DNA of 64,000 nt from Luscinia megarhynchos (taxonomy: Eukaryota; Chordata; Aves; Passeriformes; Turdidae). A program made the position numbers and the translations under genes. The DNA is taken from the NCBI GenBank assembly GCA_034336665.1, contig JAPFBE010000002.1, positions 11,262,906-11,326,905 of the forward strand, read 5' to 3'. The notes below the pieces were generated by a model. The model was not told where the DNA came from. It made no database searches and worked only from the letters and a program-made list of their open reading frames with translations. Shown here piece after piece: positions 11,013 through 21,000 of this stretch. Every line of letters starts with the position of its first letter. Position 1 is the first letter of the stretch.

Positions 11013-11640
11013 CAATTTTTGCTAATTGCGGTGCCACTCCTTGTTCCACCAGGCGGTGGCGCTGCTGCGCGCTCTTTCTGGGGCTCAAACGCAGGGGCTT
11101 CCCACGGATATCCAATTGAGACCGGCACTGATTCCCAAAATGTTCTCCTTCTCTGCACCGGAGGGCGAATACCGGGTGCTTTAGCCTTTTTGGTAGCCTC
11201 TGAACAGTCTTTTTTTAAAGTGATCGGGCTTCCTACAGTTAAAACAAGTCCCTTTAGTAGGATCAAGCTGGAGGGCTGCAAGAATTTTCTCAAGGGTTTT
11301 TGTTTGTTTCTCGAGGACTTTTTCGAGACATGAACACAAACCCTTGAGAAAACTGAGTTTATCTCCCAGAGATTCACCCAAGATGCTAGCTTGGACCTCA
11401 GCAATATGCTGTGGAGTGTTAAGTTTATTATAAGCGGAAAGTATATTTCTTCTAGAGCAGCCCTGGGCAGCAATGCTGCCTGATCCTCCGCTTTGCTGAA
11501 AGGTCCGTCTCCAGATAACTGCAATATTAAACTGAGCATCGGGACCACCAGCATCCAATCACCAGCATACCAATCAGGTAAACCTAGTGGACGACTGTCA
11601 TTTTCGATTTTTGGAGGCTCCCCAGAATTTGCAAAAAAAA
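11013..11640 (-). pseudogene. gag: Endogenous retroviral gag remnant (capsid end and nucleocapsid)
   Basis: Near 11,466-11,519 the minus strand reads LSGDGPFSKAEDQAALL, reminiscent of the N-terminal part of a betaretroviral capsid. A second frame carries an amphipathic stretch with NTPQHIAEVQASILGESLGD and a helical KVLEKQTKTLEKILAALQ. Two nucleocapsid zinc knuckles follow. The first, C-x2-C-x4-H-x4-Leu (11,204-11,246), lost its last Cys. The second, Ala-x2-C-x4-H-x4-C (about 11,125-11,166), lost its first. No major homology region was found between them, so part of capsid is probably deleted. Confidence 0.75.
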
Positions 11641-11779
11641 AAAAAAACGAGGGAGTCTTTGGATCAGTTTTAAGCACGGCAAGATTCCCATCGGAGCTGA
11701 CTTTCGTACCTATTTGTGCAGCGATAGGCTGTCTCCCAACTATTGCGCTGCCTGGCATTTGTGCAGGGCAGACGGACTG

Positions 11780-12330
11780 GCTGGAGTTAAAACCAGCACC
11801 CTCTCTCCGGACAGGAGCAGCAGGGAAAGGCCGGAGGGAACAGCAGGGATTGTTCATTAAAGGGAGGAAGGCGCGGCGGTAGAGCGGAATCCCCGAGAGG
11901 GACGGGGGCGCCGTGAGGGGAGGAATGGCGGCGGCGGGAGCTGAGGCGCGGCCCGATCCCTGTGGGCGGCGGGGCGGCACGGGGCGGCGGGGAAAGGCCG
12001 GATTTAAGGGACGGAGAGGAATGGCGGCAGGATCCGCGAAATCACACGGGGGGTCGGAGGCAGTGGAGCAATGGAGAGGCCGATCCCTGGCCCGCGGGGA
12101 GTGAGGGGCCAGCCGGGCCCGAGGAGGGGAGGGAAGGGCCGCCCGAGCGAGCGGGAACAGCCTGAGGGAGGAGGCGATAGAAGCCTGGATTGCGGGGACA
12201 GAGGAGCCGCTGCTGTGCGGGGGGAACCGAGGAATCGATCTGGGGCTGCAGGGGAAGCCGCGGGTGGGTTCGGGTGTAGAAAAACGTCCAACATTCAGCG
12301 ACAAACAGGCAGTAACTTTGCAACGCTCTG
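11780..12330 (-). other. CpG-rich block in the provirus leader/gag region
   Basis: About 550 bases with strikingly high G+C and many CpGs, unlike the AT-rich rest of the element. All frames on both strands are open here because of base composition, and the minus-strand frames are Pro/Ala/Ser/Arg-rich. It may be the proline-rich matrix/p10-like part of gag, a GC-rich packaging leader, or foreign sequence carried by the element. The 452-codon minus-strand ORF across 11,012-12,370 mixes frames of true gag and is not an intact product. Confidence 0.6.
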
Positions 12331-12614
12331 GTCTCCACTGAGAGCGGGTTATAGAGCTTCCAGTTAGCAACGTCCCAAAACTCGTATGTGAAGACAGACA
12401 TAGGGTCTAAGTTAAGGACAAAGGTCCCATTTCTCCAGGGACAAATCATGTTCGTGTCGATTTCCCCAGAGCTCACCTCGTGCCTCTCTCCGCAGGGTGC
12501 CTTTCGCGGACTCCGTCCTCGGCGCATCCGAATTTCTATCCTTTCTTTCAACAGATCTTCTTTATTTATATCTGGGAATTTCCAGCAGGCTGACAACTAG
12601 TCAGATATGTTTCT
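12331..12614 (-). other. Provirus 5' leader
   Basis: Sequence between the primer site and the GC-rich block. On the minus strand a plausible splice donor context (ACGAG then GTGAGCT) lies near 12,468-12,482, where retroviruses place the donor used for env mRNA. No start of gag can be assigned with confidence. Confidence 0.4.
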
Positions 12615-12638
12615 CGAAACGAAACAGAGCACCATTTC
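12615..12638 (-). other. Candidate primer-binding site
   Basis: Immediately inside the 5' LTR the minus strand reads GAAA then TGGTGCTCTGTTTCG. A TGG within a few bases of the LTR is where the CCA end of the primer tRNA pairs. The following bases have drifted and I cannot assign the tRNA. Confidence 0.5.
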
Positions 12639-13144
12639 TGTTGGCTTTTCTTGTTATTATTATGATATTTTATAGATTATCTCTACAGCAATCACGGGAT
12701 GGGGCTGTAGGTACAGTCTTAGCGCTTTTATTTCATCAGCATCATCAGCCTCATTTTACAGAGTGAGACACGGGAGATGGTGAAAGCCCGCGCCCTGACA
12801 ACAGCCGAAATTCTCTTTGTTACAAAGTTTTCTAAGAACTTTCTAGCCAATAGCATAATGTTAAAAGTTGACAAGCTTTTGCTTAAGCCAGTTAATAGAG
12901 CTGCACGTACATTTTGTTTTGAACAATGCTTGCTTGTAATATCTTAAAAACAATGGATAAGGGTTCATTATTAAACTTACATATTTCTGCTATCTTGCTT
13001 AACATTTTCCTAAGGCCTGTCTCTACACAATTCATAGCCTTATTGTTTCTTGTCCTTGCATCTTCAGCATTCTTGCATTCTTCCATTCTGAGATTTGCTT
13101 TCACAGAGCTTTTGAGTGTTTTCTAACTTCTCTAGTTTCCCACA
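12639..13144 (-). mobile_element. Provirus 5' LTR
   Basis: A 506-bp partner of the 5,213-5,724 repeat, with TG at 12,639 and CA at 13,143-13,144. The minus-strand AATAAA signal corresponds to TTTATT at 12,727-12,732. The promoter (U3) end faces the KIAA0319 side but transcription would proceed leftward, away from that gene. Confidence 0.93.
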
Positions 13145-13150
13145 GTGTCA
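13145..13150. repeat. Target site duplication, right copy (GTGTCA)
   Basis: Matches GTGCCA at 5,207-5,212 with one transition, fixing the outer boundaries of the provirus. Confidence 0.8.
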
Positions 13151-16100
13151 GTGTAGAAAGGCAGCTGAATGTCTGTGCTCTGCTCACACCAGGTACATGA
13201 TACTTGATATGTGTGCATACAACCAACACACACACATGTCTCAGGACTGAACTGTCCTGGCTTCTGTCTGTTGAATTTTAGATAACTTTGTTCTGGATAA
13301 TGTAAATATTTGCAGAAATGAGTGCTGAAATTCTGACCCCAGAACTTCCTTTCTCCGGTCTATTGTACCCTATACTCTGTACTAGCTGTTACTAATCTCA
13401 CTGTTTCTGCCCCTGGATTTCATTGCTTATTTACATCAATGGTTTTAGTGTTGATTTGCTCTTTATTGAACTTTTAAATCATTTCATCCCCTCCCCCACC
13501 TCCCCCCCACCCCCCATTTTTTTAAATTAAAGCACTAAACAAAGTTCTAAAAGGCTAAGAAGAAAAGAAATGCTCACTGGAAGCACTATTTTTTATGGGA
13601 ACACAAAATCTGCTTGCAGAAGGTGTTTCAGGCAAGCAAAACCCTCCTCCACGGAGAATCTTGAGAAAAATGGCAAGTGGTCAGTGGTGACTGGGGAGCA
13701 CAGATTGGACACAAAGTCTAGAATTTCTAGTGTATATATTCATTCATGAACATAAAGTGCCCCAACCAAATTGGGGCACCCCAAGTCTGGACTGACACAG
13801 GTTTCTGATAGTTCCTTTATAGTCTTACAGAATTGTTCAGGTACAACACAATTTGAGCCATCAATAACTCCCCTATTATGAATTACCAATTGCAGTAAAA
13901 CTTTGAAAAGCAACTGCATTTCTTAGCATTCTTGCTGCCTGTTGATCCAGGTGTTCCTGGAGCCAGTCTTGAGACAGCTATGTCCTTATGATGCCAGGTG
14001 ACACTAGGGGAGTTTCAGAGATGTGCTAGAGGACCTAGGATGCTGGTGTTTAGGTCACCTAGGCTTGCCTTTTCTCATTCAGACACAGCTCTAAGCTTCC
14101 AGGAAGCCAAGTCCTTTCCAGGACTGCCCTTTTGCTTTGCTTCAGCATAAATAATATCAAACTCTCATGTAAAATTCCACTACCTTTTTCCACTACAGGG
14201 AACAGAACTTCCCTAATGTTACTTAATGACTATGACTAGCAACAAAGAGGTTTTCAAAAAAGCAATTTCTTTGACTACTAATGAAATGTTTGCCATTTCA
14301 TTTCAGATGAGTGAAAATAATCATTGGATGAATACTGCCCATGAGCTGTAAACACAAAGTTCTGTTGTATTGCTTGCATGGCAGACACTTTTCAACAGCA
14401 ATAACCATACAACAGGTTACAAGGAAAAATTATTCAATAATCTGTGTAGTTATCAAAATAGTTTTCTACAGCAGTAATGTTGGCATATGTCTTAAAATTC
14501 AACTGATCCTCTCTTGAGCTCATTAAAACTTTTGGCCTCCACTACATCCCTATATTTCACAATTTAAAATTACTTTATTAAAAAAAAATAGAATAAAGAA
14601 TGGGTGAAAGAAGTGGGGATAAAGAATCTGTTCTCTGCCAGTGTTCTCAGCTGCTCACTCATTTTTCCTTGGAACTCATGGTTTCTTAGTTTATCTGCTT
14701 TAGCTTGTCCTCTGCAACTTTGGTCATCAGAAGTTTGTAGTTTCCTACATTAGTAAGTAAATTTATATATTTGATTTCATAGAGCTTTGGTAGTATTTAA
14801 ATGGTCTTCAAATTATAGAAATAAATAAAATATTGTAACAAATGTATTTGCTTAATAATTTTGGTGTCTAACTATAAAAATACTAATCATCAAATATTTA
14901 AATATCAAATCAAAAATAAAAATTAAAATTATTGCATAAGCAATATTAAAGCACAAGCTTACTATTTCACTCTCAACCTAGAGTCTTTTACAGGAATTCC
15001 TTTGCACCCCAGAAAGGAGGAAAACTTCCCATTACATTAAACATTAATTCACAAGTGCAGAAATCTCAGGGGTAGCATTTTGCTACTTTGCACGTACAAA
15101 ATGCTTTTTATACAGTCATCTCAATTTTTTATAAATACAGGGAACTTCCCTATGCAGCAATAGAAGAGTCATTCTTGGTTGAAAAGGGAAGCACAGTAGT
15201 TTGTCCCAGCTGACAGTGACAACTGACATCTGAGTAGAGATTCCCACTTTGCTACGGGCTTGTTTTGTGCTGACAGCATGAGAAATTCCCTGAGTATTAC
15301 TTTAGGTAGACTTGGGCAAGTATTAAATCTGTCACCAACAAAATTTCTTGATTATAAAATTGAAAAAGATGAAGCAATTTTTGGGTAAATCAAATAAAAA
15401 ATTAGAGTAGTTGTTTAGAATGAGGAATTATTATTCAGTGCTCATTTAGTTAATAAATAGTGTCTTGATCCTGATTTTCAAATAAATTACTAGGTTGCAC
15501 ATAGTACACTAATAATTTGGACTAGTTATTGCTTTCTAGGTACTGTGCAAATTACTTGTTTCAATTATCTGCTCAAAGCAAAGGAGTCTTTTTGATTTTT
15601 TGAAAGGGAAAGTAAAATTAAAATCTAGTTGTTGTTACAGAGATTTTTTGTTTTTCTGGAAGATAATATTTAGCTATTCTAGTCTATCTATACACTGTTA
15701 AGACCTTAGTGCCATGAAGTACTAAATTAGAAAAACTCTCATGAAATAGCCACCTCTAATGAGATAGTTGGATATTTCACAAAACAACCATTTTGCAATT
15801 TATTATCATGCCTATATTAATGAAGGCTCTAAGGACAGGTGAAGCAGATTATATATTTTTACAATTACAAGGTCGCATACAAACTATTATTCCAGAGCAT
15901 CCATTTACATTCACACTTTTCCAAGAGTAGTCTGGTATTCTACCATAGTCTTACTCACAGTAGCTTCAGCAAATATCTCCTCATTGGCTTGGAAGCTCAG
16001 TTTTCCATCTTTTATGATGTAGTAATTCTATTAGATACCCATCTTAGCCCTATTTTCTCTTCTCCTTCTGCTAACATGCATTGTTTCCCCAGCCAGTTTC

Positions 16101-17880
16101 TCCAGACTCTCATTTTGTATGGCTGTGCTTTGGGAATTTTCAAATGTCATCGTAAGCTCCTAGTAAGAAAGGGTATCCAAAAAACACCCTTCACCTTCAC
16201 CCCAAGGAATAATAAACCTATTATTTCTCTATTAGGCAAAGTAATCATATTTCTCTGTTGAGGTGCATATACCCCCACCACCCCTCAGGCTGCTTTACAA
16301 TTTCAGGAATGCTTGTTAGCCCCAAGCCTTGATTAGTGCCTCTTATGCAGTTAAGCTCTTCTTGAGACTGGAAAAATACTGGCTGCCCCCAGGAATTTCT
16401 GTTGTCTAATGAAGTCCTGTTTCCCAACAAAGAGCATCTCTAATCTTCACGTAAACCATTCTAGACTCATTCTAATCTGATTTTACTTTGTTTGCTTTAT
16501 GTATATAGTAATAGAATGAACCTTATCATCAAACTTTGAGCTTTTGCAAACTTATATTAAACCTGCTTTTGTTGATATTTTGGTTGGTGTTTCTCTAAGT
16601 GACCTAGATCACTCATCCACAATGCTTTCTCTCACCTTTCACTTTTTAGACATTTCTTTCAACTTACTTATGGCCTTCATTTTTTCTTTTCCATTGTCAC
16701 CTACTCAATTGAAAGCCTTTTTTAGCAGTTAATTTTCCTTTAGATATCTCAGTATCTGATTTCTTGTTTTAGAAGTCCCTGACTGCAATTACCTTTCTAT
16801 CCTTTGATTAAAGCAGCTTTCATACACTAAATCAGTGCTGGTGACTTTTCCTGCAATAAGCTCAATGACATCATGTATAATTTATCATTTATTACAACAC
16901 CTTCTCCTTTCCCTGCAATTACATTCCAAGGTTCTCCTACTGAGTATCTTCTAATGGCATTCTTTCCTTTTCCCTGATTTAATAAATTTGTCAGATACAC
17001 TCTCTGGGCTTCCCAGTACCCTGAGTTAAGCCTGTAAGATGAGCAGTAAGTTAGCACGAATACATCTTCTACTGCACTTATGCTTCCCTTTTGGATGCAG
17101 TAGCTGGACACCGTGAGGCAAAGGCTGTTTCACAGAGTAAAACTTCAGCTGCAAGTGTAATAATCTCACTGAAGTACCCTCACTGCCCTCTACTTTGACC
17201 CTGCAATGTTCTCCCACCAGGCTCGGCAGTAAGGACTCCAGACCCATACAAAAGACGCAGCATGAGAATTCAAGGGGAAGAAAGAAAGGATCAAGCCTCC
17301 TGCACGGAGTCTTAGATCTCCTCTCCTCCATGCCAGTTTCTTCTCAAAGGATGCTGTGTTGTTTTTAGATAAAAGTACACTGTAAGGACTCTTTTCTTTC
17401 TTTTAGCAGGGGATTACACTGCCTTTTCCCACAGCAGCTCCCTGAGTACAGCTGAAGACAGTAACAGTTTTCTCTTGCAGCTCTAGAGAGAGCTCTCTTG
17501 CTGTCTAGACTAGACAGATCAGAGTATTTTCACAGACCTTCTTTCAAACAGTCTTTCCCCATTTCAGTCTTGATCTGAACATCTTACTCAAAACAGCAAC
17601 ATAGATAGTTTTTCATTGTGGAAGTATTTCACATGATTTGACACTTGTTTCTTGAATGACACAGGAGAATAAATATTTTATAACAAAAGATAAATCAAGG
17701 CTAGATCAGAATTCAGTAATTCCTGGTATGATATCTATAACAGATACTAACTAAACAATATCCTCGTAGTGCAAGGGTATTTTACTTAATGTAGGAGTGA
17801 TCAGAAAGGAAAAGGCTACAGAAAGGTGATCTCATTTTCTTTATATGTTTTCTATGTAGCTTTTAGCTTCATGTGTTGGA
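13151..17880. other. Intergenic sequence without recognised genes
   Basis: AT-rich unique-looking sequence with short homopolymer runs, for example a C-rich tract near 13,490-13,516. The ORFs present are short, lack domains, and none is flanked by convincing splice sites. Confidence 0.5.
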
Positions 17881-17942
17881 GGCATAGAATCATAGAATTG
17901 CTTGGGTTGGAGAGACCTTAAAAAACTTGTTCCAGCCTTCAG
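17881..17942 (-). mobile_element. CR1 LINE 3'-end fragment
   Basis: ATAGAATCATAGAATTGCTT followed by GGGTTGGAGAGACCTT is the reverse complement of the CR1 3' end, which terminates in repeats of the ATTCTATGA type. Only about 60 bases remain. Confidence 0.85.
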
Positions 17943-18006
17943 TGACAATGATTACAATGATGAGACATATAATGATAAAAATGATAATGATTATAATGAT
18001 AAGACA
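17943..18006. repeat. Degenerate ATAATGATA-type tandem repeat
   Basis: Imperfect tandem copies of units such as AATGATTACAATGATGA and ATAATGATAA directly follow the CR1 fragment. The adjacency suggests growth of a simple repeat next to the retroposon end. Confidence 0.6.
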
Positions 18007-21000
18007 TAACTCATTCCAAATGATTAATTTCAGGCCAGTGTCTCTAGGTATTAAATATCAATTATTTTCTGTTTTGTGTATGTAGGTAGGTTGGATTAGT
18101 CAATTACCCATAAACACTGTTTTCGTTTCCATGGTTACTCAGGTGATTCTGGCACTTTTCTTCCACACCAATGGTTGCCAGGGATACAAGTTGTCATAAA
18201 ATACAGCAGCTACAAGTCAAGATTGCAGGGGTATAGTCCTCCTGCATGCTGCACATGTATGCAATATATCTTTTTTGACACAGCATTTGAATCCTGAGGG
18301 CATAGTCAGTGGAGCTCTTTGAGTTAACCAAATTAATAAATTTGTTATAAAAGGAGAGGATGCTCACCAAACATAAAATGGATATGACATGGCTACATTG
18401 CCTGAAATAAAGCACTTGAGTACCTTCTGACAGGAATATCCTGATCCTAACTGTATCATAAAATTCCAACCCAGAGCAGCAGAAAGGGAATCAGAGCAGA
18501 GTGCTGTCTACAGTGAAGGTCAATACTATCTTACCAACGGGGAAAATCTCCTGCAGTGTATAATAGGTACTTGTTAGAAAGGAATTCACAGTATTTTCAA
18601 ATGTCTGCTGCAATATGCAAACAGACTAAATGAGACTAAACAGCCTATAAATGCAAAAAGAGATGGAATAGGAAGTGCACTGAACCAGGTTTATGCTTTT
18701 CTGCTCACAAAATTGCAAAAAGAGCTTTATGTGGGCATTGGTATATCTAAGTGTCTAAACTACATGGAAATACACAGTAGACATAGTTAACCTGTGTTCA
18801 GAATCTGAGTCATTAATGACCTCCTTCAGACAGCATGTAAAAAGTAGATGCTCTTTGTAATTTTGCGGTCCTCATATATCTAAAAAAATAAACCCCTGTA
18901 TTTTCATTAGAGCACAGTTTGCTAAGATCTAAGCTTTGAAGTTATTTCAATTGGAAAAAAAAATAAGAATACCTATTTCCTATACCTATACCACTTTTCA
19001 GATATAATAAACAACTTGCTGAAAATGAATACCTTCTAATCTTTGTAAAAACTCAGAAATTGTTCCAGGATGCTATAGCACATTATATCATCCCAGTTGC
19101 AATAATATTTATTCTTTAAAAGACAGTGTAAAGTATAATTTAGAAACCTTTCTAAATATTATTGCTGTCTGAAATAACAGATCACATTTCTGAAGTAGGA
19201 TGTGATTCTGAATATAAAACACCTTTGACCCATGAAAGAGAAAGCTTTAATTTTTTAATGGAAAGCTAATTCCCTGCTATAAGTTCTAGAAATCCTGAGA
19301 ATTAAGTGTATAAATAAAAGCTTGAATTATTTTTCTTCTGTCTTGATATTTTCGGAGATCTGTTCTTCTAAGTGGACATCTCTTTATTTCCTTGTCTAAG
19401 ATGCTATGTTTAAATTATAAATAATTTTTTAAAATCCAAACAGGAAATTTGTAGTACTTTCTTTCTAGTGTTAAGTATTATTGACGGTAACTTTTCAAAT
19501 GTACAAAATGTGGGCAAAAAAATAGAAATGGCTTTCATTTCTGAAACATACACTATCCTTCTAAAGTTGGATAAAGTAATGGACAGTCTTAATATCTGCT
19601 TAGGAACACAAGAATAAATTCTAGACACCCAGAATCTGCTGTTTAAAATATTATATTGCAATTTTAGATGATTGACCATTCTTACACTAAGATATTACAG
19701 AATCTGTGGTGGAGTCTGATTAGCTGCAGAAGAAGAAAAGCTGTTTCGTTTTTTAAAATATAATTAGTAATTCTTTTTGTTCTGGCAAATTGCCTCCTAT
19801 CCTCTCTCTTAAACAGATTTTAGCAACATACATCGAAGCTTGAGTTTTGAGTTTGCTAGCTGATTAAGAATACTAGCAGTTAACTGAGTAAACATCTCCA
19901 TGAAGAGATTTGCAAATTCAAAATCATACCTAATTTAGGGCCAAATTAAATAATATTAACTGTAGTTGAGGAATGACTTAAGTTACCAGTGTTACAAACC
20001 AAAGGCATTAAAATTACATGCAGAATTCACTAGGATGCTGCAAGCTTTATGTGTCCTCAAAACACTGCTAATCAAGCAGAAAACATTTTAGTAACACTGT
20101 CAAAAGTGTAGATGCAAAGTATCAGCTAAATCTTTATGCTTGACCTGAACACAAAAATAAATTGGGATGTTTAGCTCAAACATTAAAAAGCTTTTGAGTC
20201 CAGAATTTTTAGGTGATTTTCAAGAACTGGCCAAAATCACCCTTTCTAGAAGAGCTGCACTCTTATCCATGGAACATGCTTCTGTGTATTGGAAAATAGC
20301 TGCATGAAAACAGAAAAAATATACCGCAGAATTTTAGCAATATTGAAAAAAAAATATGTAAAGCAATAATATGATGCACAGTACCTCTCTAGGGTGGGTT
20401 CAGGATATCAGACTTTTCTGATGCCTGTTCTGAGTCACTTATTTGACAATTCAACCTCCCTATGCTTTGTTTGAGGATACCAAGCTGTAGGTGTTTGAAG
20501 CTCTTAGACCTCTGTAACTTCTTGCCACCAGATGGTATGGAAACTAAGAGATAACAGAGGGTCAAAGGGAACTTGGATGCTCATGGACTAGAAATACACA
20601 GAAATACCACAAGCACTGAGACAAAACCAGCTGGATTCTGGACAAAGGTAAAAGCTACCGTGTATACTTTTCCCTAGCTGCCTGATTTTGGCAACAATAT
20701 AGGACAGGCACTAAATGAGCATTTGGCTTGACTGTACTTATGTAAGAAACCATTGACATGTAATTTTAACAATCAGCTCTCCAATATAAAAAGTGAGTAA
20801 GTATGCCTGTTACATGACAGAATCTGCTCAAGATAAAACTGCACTGTGAGATAGAAAACGCTTGAAGCTCAGCCTGTATAATTGGAAATAGCCTGGATTT
20901 TCTGTTCTAAGGCCTACACATCTCCCTGTAACTATAAACAGTACAGTGATATGGTTATAAAAATGGACCATGGTGACACCATTCCTTTTTTCAAAAGCCT

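Larger units (their letters stand above)
5213..13144 (-). mobile_element. Full-length decayed class II endogenous retrovirus (provirus)
   Basis: A 7.9-kb provirus in minus orientation, with its 5' LTR at 12,639-13,144 and its 3' LTR at 5,213-5,724. Both LTRs have TG...CA ends and a 6-bp target duplication flanks the element. Domain remnants occur in retroviral order: gag nucleocapsid, dUTPase, protease, RT, RNase H, integrase, SU, TM. Every coding region is split over several frames, and key residues are lost (RT box YMDN, damaged zinc knuckles, dUTPase motif), so the element cannot encode a working virus. By eye the LTRs differ at very roughly one base in ten, which points to an old insertion. 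A dUTPase next to protease is typical of betaretrovirus-like elements, whereas the env is alpharetrovirus-like. Transcription from its LTR would run away from KIAA0319. Confidence 0.95.

Noticed and set aside
10902..11333. Plus-strand 143-codon ORF and other plus-strand ORFs at 11.5-12.6 kb
   Set aside because: They are antisense shadows of the provirus and the GC-rich block, without any domain.
11012..12370. 452-codon minus-strand ORF as an intact gag
   Set aside because: It crosses the GC-rich block, where every frame is open, and is out of frame with both zinc knuckles; the real gag pieces lie in other frames.
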